64,000 nucleotides of DNA from Oscillospiraceae bacterium (GTDB lineage Bacteria; Bacillota; Clostridia; Oscillospirales; Ruminococcaceae): the NCBI GenBank assembly GCA_902779915.1, contig CACZDM010000003.1:94213-158212 (forward strand). Reading direction: 5' to 3'. Position 1 is the first letter of the stretch; each line of letters starts with the position of its first letter. The translations under genes were made by a program, and so were the position numbers. The notes below the pieces were generated by a model. That model searched no databases. It was not told the origin of the DNA and saw only the letters and a list, made by a program, of their open reading frames with translations. This document shows positions 46,668-55,447 of this stretch, one piece after another.

Positions 46668-46962
46668 CCAAACGCCAGCATCCTATTTGAGAGTCATAGT
46701 TTCCAGAAATAACCCTATATGTTTTTTGCCTGCATATGACTTTTTCAATAAAATCAACTCGCTGATAATCATAAATCCACAAACAGTATTTATTTTCAGA
46801 AATATTTCCAACTTCAGCAACGTCATCGGCTTTTAATTCTTCAAATTTTTTAAATATTTTTCGAAATATTCCGGCTCCTTTAAAAATTTTTCCATGAGAT
46901 ATGATTTTTATAGGCTCGCCAAAAGCTTTCATCGTCCGTTTCATTTCATTTCTCGCGTTCAT
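46633..46962 (-). CDS. putative head-tail joining protein
   Basis: 109 residues. The position after the connector gene and the small beta-rich sequence (DFIEKVICRQKTYRVISGNYD) are typical of head completion proteins. The ATG overlaps the stop of the upstream gene (ATGA). The family is not certain. Confidence 0.5.
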   Translation of the reverse strand: MNARNEMKRTMKAFGEPIKIISHGKIFKGAGIFRKIFKKFEELKADDVAEVGNISENKYCLWIYDYQRVDFIEKVICRQKTYRVISGNYDSQIGCWRLVVGEGDDAGTI

Positions 46963-47336
46963 TTTTGGCCCTCCTCCTTAGACAAAACAAACGCAAATTT
47001 ATCGTCAACCAAAAGGTTTGCCGCCTCTGCTCTCCACATATCGAGTAGATCGCGCGCGGCTTCAATTTGTCTTTTCGAGTCTTTGGATATTGAATATCCG
47101 TTTCCAGAAAAACTGCCGGTTGGCTGGCTTGAGCAACTTGCCATATTAAACCACAAATTAACCAAAGCGGCGCAAAGAATGGTTAAAATTGCCTCATTTT
47201 CATAGGTTATTTTAACTTTGCATTTGGATTCGATTTGTGTGATTGCGGTTTTTGCCATTGGAAGATATTTGGATTTTTCCTCTTCTTCTAGGTCTGCAAT
47301 CAATAAAAAAGCCTCTAAAACTTTGTTTGCGTCCAT
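46959..47336 (-). CDS. putative head-tail connector (gp6-like)
   Basis: 125 residues, mostly helical, with a N-terminal MDANKVLEAFLLIADLEEEEKS helix and TAITQIESKCK followed by TILCAALVNLWF. This pattern is common in gp6/YqbG-like connector proteins placed right after the capsid gene. AGGAG-like site upstream. Confidence 0.55.
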   Translation of the reverse strand: MDANKVLEAFLLIADLEEEEKSKYLPMAKTAITQIESKCKVKITYENEAILTILCAALVNLWFNMASCSSQPTGSFSGNGYSISKDSKRQIEAARDLLDMWRAEAANLLVDDKFAFVLSKEEGQK

Positions 47337-47433
47337 TTATTAACTCCTTAAATTATTAGTATGCAGCAAGACATATACATAACCTTGCTGCAACCAATTT
47401 TCTATTTAATTGATTATTATTGACTATAACGCT

Positions 47434-48447
47434 TTATTTTGTCATGCTGAGCAGGAAAGAAGCGTCTTTAAATATTTTAGCAAAGCCGGTTATTGTCGAA
47501 ACAGTTGCCCTATTTATTTGCCTGTCAATTAATTTATCAGATTCAACGCTAACCTCCTTTGCAACAACCTGCTCCAAGGCAAATCTTTTGTCCAGCGCGA
47601 TAATTTTGCCTTTAGGGACAGCGCTAGACTTGATTAGCTTCGCGCCCATGGGATTATTTAGGATTCCCGTTCCCTGAAAATTCAAGCCTGTCAGCGGATT
47701 TTGAAATTCTTTTATTGATAAAATTTTTAGCATAACGTCTGGAGAAACCAAAATTGTGTTCATTTGATATGTCGAAAATTTGCTCCAAAGGTTGATTAAA
47801 TCTGAATATGTTAAATCTCCTGGTTTTTCAACATTAATTTTCTCAGCCGGATTATCGCCGCCATCTCCATTTATTATAACGCCAATTGCGTCTTCCAAAA
47901 GAGTTGTCGCTAAATATGCGCCAATTCGTTTAAGCGTTATGCTAAATATGTCCAATTTTTGATATTGAATTGCCTCATAACTTGCGCATAGGAGTCGTCC
48001 TCTTTTGTTTAATTTAATTAGATTGTTTTTTAAATTTATCTTTGTTTCGGGGATTTTATCTCCTTCTTTAACTTTTTCCAATCGCTTTTCATCATTAGTC
48101 GGATTTGAGCATATACTCCTGTAGTCCATTGTGTCGATTTTAGTTTTGGTTGCGATGACGTCGTTTAAAACGTTGGTTTGCTCCATTCCCTGCATAACAG
48201 CTCGAGACAAAAATTCTGGAAACAGTGCGGCTGTTTCTGAACTCTGATAAAATTTTTGGACTTGATCGGAATTTGCCCCTTTAACTTTTATGTCAAAACG
48301 CTTGAGCTGTCTTTGAAACGCATCCAGATTTTCAAGCGACGTTCCGCGATAATTTTCCGATGGATCAAGGCTTTCTAAAACCTCTGTGAAACTTTGATTT
48401 GGTCTATTATACATGCCTTTTTCCAGTTTAATTGATTCATAATTCAT
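47434..48447 (-). CDS. HK97-fold major capsid protein
   Basis: 337 residues. The N-terminal 80 residues look like a scaffold (delta) segment. The rest has HK97-type elements: an N-arm/E-loop region around KINLKNNLIKLNKRGRLLCA, a long spine helix (DIFSITLKRIGAYLATTLLED) and an A-domain with NTILVSPDVMLKILSIKE and FQGTGILNNPMGAKLIKS. It lies directly after the protease gene, the usual order. GGAGG-like site before the ATG. Confidence 0.78.
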   Translation of the reverse strand: MNYESIKLEKGMYNRPNQSFTEVLESLDPSENYRGTSLENLDAFQRQLKRFDIKVKGANSDQVQKFYQSSETAALFPEFLSRAVMQGMEQTNVLNDVIATKTKIDTMDYRSICSNPTNDEKRLEKVKEGDKIPETKINLKNNLIKLNKRGRLLCASYEAIQYQKLDIFSITLKRIGAYLATTLLEDAIGVIINGDGGDNPAEKINVEKPGDLTYSDLINLWSKFSTYQMNTILVSPDVMLKILSIKEFQNPLTGLNFQGTGILNNPMGAKLIKSSAVPKGKIIALDKRFALEQVVAKEVSVESDKLIDRQINRATVSTITGFAKIFKDASFLLSMTK

Positions 48448-48480
48448 AATATATTTCCTCCAATGAAAGTTAAATTCGTT

Positions 48481-49329
48481 TTATATAACAAATTGATTAT
48501 TAGTTTTAATAATTTCGTTTGAATTAAATAATTGTGGTTTTAGTGTCTTTGAATTGATTTTTTTGGAAAATTCATCTTTAAACAGTTCCAATTCATCTAT
48601 GTTCATTTTAGAAACCATCTTAGCAAAAGCGTCGTTGTTGACCATAAATTCATTTAAAAAGCTGAGTTTGATGACCTGCGCTCGAAGTTTTTGCATATGT
48701 CTTCTTCCAATTTGGGCTTGTTTTTCAAGTTGACTGTTGTTTGCAAACCCCTTGACAATTCCCGCGCCAACCTGAGCAGGAACAGCAACAAAAGACCATT
48801 CATATGCATCAATCGGCTCAGTCAGCATAGCATAACAGATCTTGTTGTTATAGGTCTCTCCAATTTCGTGCCCACAACAGCCATCATATTCCGCCCCACA
48901 TATCGAGCATATCTTTTTCAAAACCCGACATCCAACGCTGACTTCCTTGATTATTCCAGCGTCAATTTCCAAAATCAAATCCTTAAAGCGCTCGCTTCGA
49001 GCCATATATGCCTTTGCTTTGAGGGCGAGTTTTGGCGTTCCAAAAGAGGTTGTTTCGCCCGTTGCCTCAACACATGTTTTGAAAATCCTCGCTGTTTGAT
49101 TCTTGATTTTTGGATTATGATCAAAAATTCCTGTCTTGCCTAAAAATAATTCAGATAATTTTTTTAAAGAATCTGGAGTGAATGATTCTCCATCTCTGTC
49201 AATTTCATTATCACACAAAATCACCGTGAATGTGAAAATTTCATCCGCTTTCATCTCGCGTCTTGTGTATTTATTAATTAAAGCCATATCATCAGCCGTA
49301 ATATTGGCTGATTTAACTATTTGTTTCAA
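48481..49329 (-). CDS. prohead protease with Cys-rich insertion
   Basis: 282 residues, TTG start preceded by GGGAGGAA at suitable spacing. The HK97-type fold is seen in NEIDRDGESFTPDSLKKL, LFLGKTGIFDHNP (catalytic His region) and IIKEVSVGCR (Ser region). A Cys/His-rich insertion (CSICGAEYDGCCGHEIG) could bind zinc. YEWSFVAVPAQVGAGIVKGF ends the core; the tail may be a scaffold segment. Matures the capsid. Confidence 0.72.
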   Translation of the reverse strand: MKQIVKSANITADDMALINKYTRREMKADEIFTFTVILCDNEIDRDGESFTPDSLKKLSELFLGKTGIFDHNPKIKNQTARIFKTCVEATGETTSFGTPKLALKAKAYMARSERFKDLILEIDAGIIKEVSVGCRVLKKICSICGAEYDGCCGHEIGETYNNKICYAMLTEPIDAYEWSFVAVPAQVGAGIVKGFANNSQLEKQAQIGRRHMQKLRAQVIKLSFLNEFMVNNDAFAKMVSKMNIDELELFKDEFSKKINSKTLKPQLFNSNEIIKTNNQFVI

Positions 49330-49365
49330 AGTGAATTCCTCCCGAGTTTTTTTGGATAGCTTTGC

Positions 49366-50574
49366 CTATTGCGCGACGACCTGCTCGCTTAAATCAACCA
49401 AAACAGGCTCTGGATCTTTTCCGTTTTCAAGCTCAATTTTTTCCGCCTGGGCGTTATACAGTCTTGTTTGCGCGGCTTGAATCTGGTCATTAAAGTTTAA
49501 AATATCCCATTTGATTTTAGGTTTATCTGAATATCCCGAAGTTCTCAGAGCGATTGTTGCTATTTTCAAAATAATGGGATTTAAAAGACGTCTGTAATAT
49601 GCAAGTTCGCTTGAGAGAATTTGCGCTTGTTGTTCGCTCATACGCTCGGTTGTCGACCAGCTCAACCCAAGCATAAATGGCGGTATGGAGAGCTTTGAAA
49701 TGATTTGTTCAACCATTTGCCTGGCCGGAATTTCATAGTCTATTATTTGATTGTCTGCCCCGATGACCTTTATGTCGACGTCGCCAATAGTCACAAAATC
49801 TCGAATGTCGCCCCGCTTGGTTGCTGCCATGCCCTGAGCCCATTCCTTTGCAATCAATTCAGCCCTCTGCCTGGCATACGCTTGATCCACCTCATTTTGC
49901 CCAGGTTTATATGTGACAGCAAATCTAACATTTCCGATCCTTTCAAAATTTTCTCCAATGGCGTTATATATTTTATTTAGAATATTTGTGACAAAGGGCA
50001 AACTATTTAAAACACTCTCCCCCCCAATTTTGCCTGGCATAGGATTGAGAGCCGTGAACAAAATGCGTTCAGGAAATTTTGGCTCGATCGGAGCATCAAA
50101 TCCATTTTTGCGACAAATTTTCAAATCCAGTGGATTTTTTCCTTTAACCAAAACAATATCCGATATGTCTGCATTATAAAGCGCTGCAATATTTAGCCCA
50201 TCATCGAAAATAATTTCGCCAATGGCGTTTCCAAACATCAAAAGGCTGTCTAAATATGTGCATATAAAGTGTTCTAATCCATTTCGACTGGCGCCAACTT
50301 TGACGTTATAGCTAAAATCATTTAAAAATCTTTGAGCTTTGGGATCATCGCAAAAAAATGTGAACCCTCCAATCAGCCTCTCGATCTTGCCAAATGCTGC
50401 GTCAATAATTGGAATCGAGCTGCGCATGGATTTATATAGATTGATTGTTGACTCATTTATTGCGCTTTGATTAAAATCATGATTAATTGAAAAATTATTG
50501 ACAGATCTTGTTTGAATTTCGAGGGGTTTTAAAATTTGAGATTTATTTTTTTTCCTGCGTTTAAATATTGGCAT
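49366..50574 (-). CDS. phage portal protein
   Basis: 402 residues. Portal-like features are SSIPIIDAAFGKIERLIGG near the start, a central wing region, the long helical stretch EQIISKLSIPPFMLGLSWSTTERMSEQQAQILSSE, and a C-terminal crown helix (NDQIQAAQTRLYNAQAEK). It forms the ring through which DNA enters the capsid. Placed between large terminase and protease as usual. Confidence 0.78.
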   Translation of the reverse strand: MPIFKRRKKNKSQILKPLEIQTRSVNNFSINHDFNQSAINESTINLYKSMRSSIPIIDAAFGKIERLIGGFTFFCDDPKAQRFLNDFSYNVKVGASRNGLEHFICTYLDSLLMFGNAIGEIIFDDGLNIAALYNADISDIVLVKGKNPLDLKICRKNGFDAPIEPKFPERILFTALNPMPGKIGGESVLNSLPFVTNILNKIYNAIGENFERIGNVRFAVTYKPGQNEVDQAYARQRAELIAKEWAQGMAATKRGDIRDFVTIGDVDIKVIGADNQIIDYEIPARQMVEQIISKLSIPPFMLGLSWSTTERMSEQQAQILSSELAYYRRLLNPIILKIATIALRTSGYSDKPKIKWDILNFNDQIQAAQTRLYNAQAEKIELENGKDPEPVLVDLSEQVVAQ

Positions 50575-50610
50575 GCTAAAAAAACACCTCCTTTTGAAAT
50601 AAAAATTTAA

Positions 50611-51885
50611 CTATGTTGTTCTTTTAAGAGATAATGCAAAAAAACTTGATTCTGATGGTTTATTTAAGATTGTGCTAACAAAATAGCGAATGTCATCCAT
50701 CGCATGGTCATTTTCTTTTTTCACACGCTCACCCTTTCTTCTGTCGTCCCAACTATACAGGAAAAATTCCCTGATCGAATTTTCGCAGCTTTCATGAAAC
50801 AAAATTTTGTCTTGACCAAGCGCATCCATGACAAGATGTATTCCCGCTTGAACGTCATTTTTTGCTTTAACCACAGCGAATTCCCCGTGCCTTTTAACAC
50901 ACTCTATAAAGCTTGAAGCGCTCGGATCAAGAACAATTTTTGAGACATTGAGTCCTCTAATAAGCTTTTTCAACTCAGCGTAATATTCCTCATCAGTGTG
51001 ACAAATGCCATTAATTTTCGAATTATAGTAATATTCCCGAATCCTATACCAAATTCCTCCAGATTTTCCCCACAAGCCAAAAGATGTTGGATTAATTATG
51101 CCATAATCTCCAGAAACGACATATATATCAAAATTATTGGGAAGGACTTTAACAACATGTCGTTTTTTCGAAAATATCGAATATATTTGACCACAAGAAG
51201 CCGACCAAACGCCTTTGACAAATCGATCATAAAATGCGCCGCTATAAAGCGTTTCATACCGTTTTTTGACACTTGCTTCAAGTGACGGGTTATCTTCCAT
51301 CGTGAAGTGAAGATATAGGGCGTTTTTTTCATCGGCTTTTTTTATCCATTCTTGATAGAACCAGTGAAATGGGTGATCTGGGTTGCAGTTAAACCAAAAT
51401 TTTGATCCATAAACCGAGCAGCGAGCTATAGCCTGTTCAACAAAGGACCTGGGCATCAAAGCGACCTCATCCAGCATAACTCCCGCCATTGTCATTCCCT
51501 GAATCAAAGCGGCGCTTCCTTCATCTTTTCCGCCGAAAAAATAAAACCTGTTTTGTTTATTTTCAAAATAAACGTCCATATAATTGGATGATAATTTATA
51601 TTTGCACTTAAACCCCAGTTGCTGGAGATTTTCTGTGAGCGGAAAAATGACGTTGCGCTTAGCTGAAGAAACCGTTTTTCCACAAATTGCGAAACACTGA
51701 TTTTTAAACCTGGCAAATGCCCAAAAGACAAAAGACAAGGACATGCACAAAGTTTTTCCAGACCTGACCGCTCCATCAAAAATGACAGCATCATGATTTT
51801 TATATTTCGAATTAATCCACCATGTTAACGCTAATTTTTGTTTATTTGAAAATTTTTTGAAATTAATTGACAAAATTTTCACCAT
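50611..51885 (-). CDS. phage terminase large subunit
   Basis: 424 residues. ATPase domain: Walker A GAVRSGKT, Walker B GVMLDEVAL and an FWFNCNPDHPFHW coupling motif. Nuclease domain: acidic motifs in VVSGDYGIINPTSFG, IVLDPSASSF and NDHAMDDIRYF. This is a complete PBSX/terminase_3-type large subunit that packages DNA. It overlaps the small subunit gene by 23 bp. Confidence 0.88.
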   Translation of the reverse strand: MVKILSINFKKFSNKQKLALTWWINSKYKNHDAVIFDGAVRSGKTLCMSLSFVFWAFARFKNQCFAICGKTVSSAKRNVIFPLTENLQQLGFKCKYKLSSNYMDVYFENKQNRFYFFGGKDEGSAALIQGMTMAGVMLDEVALMPRSFVEQAIARCSVYGSKFWFNCNPDHPFHWFYQEWIKKADEKNALYLHFTMEDNPSLEASVKKRYETLYSGAFYDRFVKGVWSASCGQIYSIFSKKRHVVKVLPNNFDIYVVSGDYGIINPTSFGLWGKSGGIWYRIREYYYNSKINGICHTDEEYYAELKKLIRGLNVSKIVLDPSASSFIECVKRHGEFAVVKAKNDVQAGIHLVMDALGQDKILFHESCENSIREFFLYSWDDRRKGERVKKENDHAMDDIRYFVSTILNKPSESSFFALSLKRTT

Positions 51886-52339
51886 CTTCTAATGCAAGAG
51901 CTCTAAAAAAGTTTTCAGCGCCAGAATCGTCGTCCATTTTATCAAGCAAAGATATCAAGCAGTCTATGGCTTTAATGCGATCTGTGAATTTAAACTCAAA
52001 TCCGCCGTCTTTCAATTTTTTTATTTCGGAAATTTGAAAAAGATCTAAATTTTCTATTTGAGTTTCGCTTAAGTCCTGGCTCTTTAATGCGAGAATTAAA
52101 ACATCATTTGGCCGACAAAAAATCAGTCTTTTTAAAGCAGTGATGGCTAAACTGAGAATTTGATCTTTTTTTAAATCAGTTTTAATTTTTTCTAAATATT
52201 CATTAATATCTTGTCTAGACAGAAGTTGTTGCGCAGTTTTTTCTGCAGTAGAGCTTGAATATCCCGCTTTTATCGCGGCTTCTTTAGGATTTTGTGACAT
52301 ATAGTAATATTTGCAAAATAAAAACTCCCTTTCGTTCAA
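51863..52339 (-). CDS. phage terminase small subunit
   Basis: About 158 residues from a TTG at 52339, chosen because AAAGGAGGAG sits just upstream and the protein then begins LNEREFLFCKYYYMSQNPKEA, the usual terminase_2 start; an in-frame TTG at 52381 also exists. The DNA-binding helix-turn-helix is PKEAAIKAGYSSSTAEKTA. It recognises packaging sites and recruits the large subunit. Directly upstream is the terminator of the LCP-like gene, and I see no strong promoter. Confidence 0.78.
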   Translation of the reverse strand: MNEREFLFCKYYYMSQNPKEAAIKAGYSSSTAEKTAQQLLSRQDINEYLEKIKTDLKKDQILSLAITALKRLIFCRPNDVLILALKSQDLSETQIENLDLFQISEIKKLKDGGFEFKFTDRIKAIDCLISLLDKMDDDSGAENFFRALALEDGENFVN

Positions 52340-52389
52340 AAATTTCTCCTCCTTTTTGTTGTCCCTCCCATTAAAAGGCAATAATAAAA

Positions 52390-52417
52390 AATAGTTGCAT
52401 CAAATTGTGCAACTATT
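52390..52417 (-). terminator. terminator between LCP-like gene and phage module
   Basis: AATAGTTGCA and TGCAACTATT form a perfect 10-bp stem with an 8-base loop; on the minus strand it is followed by TTTTTTATTATT. Confidence 0.85.
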
Positions 52418-52439
52418 AAAAAATTTTTTATTTTTTTTA

Positions 52440-53222
52440 TTAATTATAGATTTCCTCTTTTCCAAACGCTTCCCAAAATTCCGCCCTGCTGTTTTGAGTC
52501 AGGCGGTCGTGTGACTGGACGGTTTCAACTTCAAGCTTTGGCAAAAAAAGTTTTGAAGCCTTCTTTTTCGCCATTTGATCAAACCCAGTTTTTCTAATGT
52601 CAAAATCATATTGGGAAAACGTTGTGCTGCAAAAGCCAGAAACGCTTGAAAAAAATCGAGAAAGATCCGACTCGGAATCAAAGAAATTTTTCAAAGCGAC
52701 AATGGCCTTGATTGGATCTTGTCTTAAAATTTTGCAATAATCCTCTCCGTAAACAATTTTTCCATCATCAAACCTGACGCCGCCAACACTGTCAACAATT
52801 TCAATTATTTCATCATCCTGAGCTTGGATTGTTCGGTCGATCTCGATGTCCATTAAATTTTCAACCGCCTGCTTGGCGCAATTCACGCCGCCCCAATCAT
52901 ATAATTCCTGAATCTGACCAATTTTTGTGTTAACAACTGTTCTTAAGGTTTTTGGAATCGACGCCAAACTCACAGAATCCTCGCAGGCAGATATTTTAAT
53001 CAAGACATATATATCAGCAGGGTCGGGTTCTTGTTGACAAACAGTCAAAAATATATTAACATCTTGCTGTTTTGGTATAATAAAATCAACTTGGGGCGCA
53101 GGAAAATTGGATGCTCGGCTTCTAGTGTTGACTGCGTTTTCAACCCAAAAAAACAGCCCAACAGAAAAAAAAATCGCAAACGAAACCGAAAACGCAACCA
53201 AAAATGTCCTCAAACCACTCAA
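52440..53222 (-). CDS. divergent LCP (LytR-CpsA-Psr)-like membrane protein
   Basis: 260 residues, TTG start with GGGTGG upstream. One N-terminal membrane helix (residues 5-27) precedes an extracellular domain. LCP-like order is visible: DIYVLIKIS, SLASIPKTLRTVV where typical members have SIPRDT, then WGGVNCAKQAVENLMDIEID and IVDSVGGVRFDDG. LCP enzymes attach teichoic acids or polysaccharides to peptidoglycan. Here the Arg-Asp of the active-site motif is changed to Lys-Thr, so activity is doubtful. Transcribed in the same direction as dus-ldh. Confidence 0.6.
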   Translation of the reverse strand: MSGLRTFLVAFSVSFAIFFSVGLFFWVENAVNTRSRASNFPAPQVDFIIPKQQDVNIFLTVCQQEPDPADIYVLIKISACEDSVSLASIPKTLRTVVNTKIGQIQELYDWGGVNCAKQAVENLMDIEIDRTIQAQDDEIIEIVDSVGGVRFDDGKIVYGEDYCKILRQDPIKAIVALKNFFDSESDLSRFFSSVSGFCSTTFSQYDFDIRKTGFDQMAKKKASKLFLPKLEVETVQSHDRLTQNSRAEFWEAFGKEEIYN

Positions 53223-53349
53223 TTAAACCACCCGTTTTAATTATGCTCACGATTCCCGGTTTTTAAACACACAATTAAAACAAAAACTCCATGCAAAATC
53301 ACATTAAATACTGTTTGTAATGTATAAAAAGGGCGGCCCAACAAATCGT

Positions 53350-54309
53350 TTATATCCCAACACTGTGAGACAAATCGCGAATTATTTTACATGAATTGCT
53401 TAATTTTTCGAGTTCTTCATGTGATAAATCAAGAGTTAATATATCCCTAACACCATTTTTTCCAACAACACACGGAAGCCCAATATACACATCCTGCTGC
53501 CCATATTGACCGGTTGGCATGGTTGACAAAGGCAAAACCGAGCGTTCATCATTCAAAATAGCGCGAGTGATCCTGTTTAAAACCATTCCGATGCTGTAAT
53601 ATGTTGCGTGTTTATATCTAATTACGTCCGCAGCTACGTCTTTAACTTTTGATTCGATTCCATAAAGTTTGTTTATGTCATATTTTTTGGAATTATCCTC
53701 ACAAATTTTCCTAACAGGACATGTTCCAATTTTAGCTTGAGACCACGGAACAAATCCGCTATCACCGTGTTCTCCCAAGACATATGCATTCACGCTTTGT
53801 GGAGCTACGTCAAAATAGTTCCCCAATAAATAGCAAAGTCTTGAAGAATCCAAAGCAGTTCCGCTTCCAATGACACGATTAGCAGGCATTTTTGAAAGCT
53901 TTTGAGCTATGTATGTCATAACGTCAACGGGGTTTGTTGCAATCAAAAAGCACCCATCAAAACCTGATTCCATAACAGGATGGATTATTGATCGGAAAAT
54001 TTCAGCATTTTTACCAAGCAGATCCAAGCGAGAGTCTCCAGGTTTTCTCGGAACGCCAGCGCATATCGTCACTATGTCCGCATCAGCGCAATCGCTATAT
54101 TCCCCAGAGTATATTTTCATGGCGCAATTTGAAACAGCTAACCCGTGATTTAAATCCATCGCCTCCCCTTTTGCTTTTTCTTTATTCGCGTCTATTAAAA
54201 GCAGTTCATCGCAAACGCCAGTTGAGTTCAGCATCGAATAGGCATAGCTCATTCCAACCATGCCGGTTCCAACTAAAGCAACTTTTCTTTTGTTAAATTT
54301 TTGTTTCAT
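53350..54309 (-). CDS. ldh: L-lactate dehydrogenase
   Basis: About 319 residues from the ATG at 54309, which has GGAGGG 10 bp upstream; an in-frame ATG at 54327 overlaps that site and is rejected. NAD-binding motif VALVGTGMVGMSYA; substrate loop with GVPRKPGDSRLDLL (Arg for lactate binding); DIVTICAG; ATNPVDVMTY; catalytic His in YVLGEHGDSGFVPWS. Interconverts pyruvate and lactate with NADH, cytoplasmic, supporting a fermentative host. It starts 5 bp after dus, forming an operon. Confidence 0.93.
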   Translation of the reverse strand: MKQKFNKRKVALVGTGMVGMSYAYSMLNSTGVCDELLLIDANKEKAKGEAMDLNHGLAVSNCAMKIYSGEYSDCADADIVTICAGVPRKPGDSRLDLLGKNAEIFRSIIHPVMESGFDGCFLIATNPVDVMTYIAQKLSKMPANRVIGSGTALDSSRLCYLLGNYFDVAPQSVNAYVLGEHGDSGFVPWSQAKIGTCPVRKICEDNSKKYDINKLYGIESKVKDVAADVIRYKHATYYSIGMVLNRITRAILNDERSVLPLSTMPTGQYGQQDVYIGLPCVVGKNGVRDILTLDLSHEELEKLSNSCKIIRDLSHSVGI

Positions 54310-54313
54310 ATAA

Positions 54314-55300
54314 TTAAAACCCTCCACTATTTAAATAACAATCATTTGATATATTTTTCACTAATTCATAAATTTCAGAAAAAGTTGTTAATCTAGAGCA
54401 AATTTCTCGATATCTTGCGGCGCCTTTTATTCCACGAAAATATTTGATAGCTTGAGCTCTGGCCTGCTTCATTCCTAAATTTTCCCCTTTATTATCACAT
54501 ATTAGACGTATATGCCTTAACATTATTTGCATCCGCCTGGCAAGAGGAGGATCTGGCTCATATCTGCCTGTTTTTAAAAAGCTCGCAATTTGGCCAAAAA
54601 TCCAAGGCCTTCCAAAACTCCCCCTCCCAACCATTATCAAATCAGCGCCCGTCACATCATACATTTTTTTTGCACTCTCCGGGCTATAAACATCACCATT
54701 TGCAATAACAGGAATATCTAGACTATTTTTGATTTTTGCAATAATTTCCCAGTCAGCTTTTCCAGAATACATCTGGGTTTTTGTCCTTCCGTGAATTGTT
54801 ATTGCGCTAATTCCGCAATTTTGCATTCTTTTCGAAAATTCAACAGCATTTATATTATTTTCATCCCATCCCTTTCTAATTTTCACTGTCACTGGGACTG
54901 GCGAATTTTTAACAACACATTTTGCGATTTTTTCTGCCAATTCTGGATTTTTCATCAACATGCAACCGCTTAAAGTTTTTGTGACTTTAGGGACGGGACA
55001 GCCCATGTTTATGTCGATGATATCGGGCTTTGATTCAAGAACTTTTGGCAAAGCATATTCAAAATATTTCGGCTGGCTTCCAAACAGTTGAATTGCCATT
55101 GGGCGCTCTTTGGGAGTTATACTCAGCAAATCCAACGCTTTTTGCGGGGAAAAATATAAACCCTTGACGGAAACCATCTCTCCAACAACATAGCACGCAC
55201 CAAATTTTTTACACACAGTGCGGTATGCCGTGTCGGCAACTGAAGCCATCGGAGCAAGAGCCGCGGTCTTTTCAATGGCGACATTGCCTATTTTTATCAC
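54314..55300 (-). CDS. dusB: tRNA-dihydrouridine synthase, DusB type
   Basis: 328 residues. TIM-barrel flavoenzyme that reduces uridine in the D-loop of tRNA. Seen: LAPMASVADTAYR at the N-terminus, IDINMGCPVPKVTK with the catalytic Cys, VTVKIRKGWD, ITIHGRTKTQMYSGKADW, IPVIANGDVYSPESA and LIMVGRGSFGRPWIF (FMN phosphate binding). The C-terminal helical domain is complete. A sigma-A type promoter lies upstream. Confidence 0.92.
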   Translation of the reverse strand: MIKIGNVAIEKTAALAPMASVADTAYRTVCKKFGACYVVGEMVSVKGLYFSPQKALDLLSITPKERPMAIQLFGSQPKYFEYALPKVLESKPDIIDINMGCPVPKVTKTLSGCMLMKNPELAEKIAKCVVKNSPVPVTVKIRKGWDENNINAVEFSKRMQNCGISAITIHGRTKTQMYSGKADWEIIAKIKNSLDIPVIANGDVYSPESAKKMYDVTGADLIMVGRGSFGRPWIFGQIASFLKTGRYEPDPPLARRMQIMLRHIRLICDNKGENLGMKQARAQAIKYFRGIKGAARYREICSRLTTFSEIYELVKNISNDCYLNSGGF

Positions 55301-55325
55301 ACTCTAAACCTCCCTATCACTAAAC

Positions 55326-55354
55326 ATTATAAATCATCAATCAAAAAATTTCAA
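55326..55354 (-). promoter_or_regulatory. sigma-A promoter of dus-ldh
   Basis: On the minus strand TTGAAA (55349-55354), 17 bp, TATAAT (55326-55331). Confidence 0.7.
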
Positions 55355-55447
55355 GCTCAAATTTGATTTTAAAACATGAAAATCAATCAAAAAAACATAT
55401 ATAACCGAAAATTTTTGAAGCCATCAAACAAAACAAGAATTTCTAGA

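Noticed and set aside
53320..53349. Terminator after ldh
   Set aside because: GGGCGGCCC cannot form a hairpin with a normal loop; read-through into the LCP-like gene cannot be excluded.
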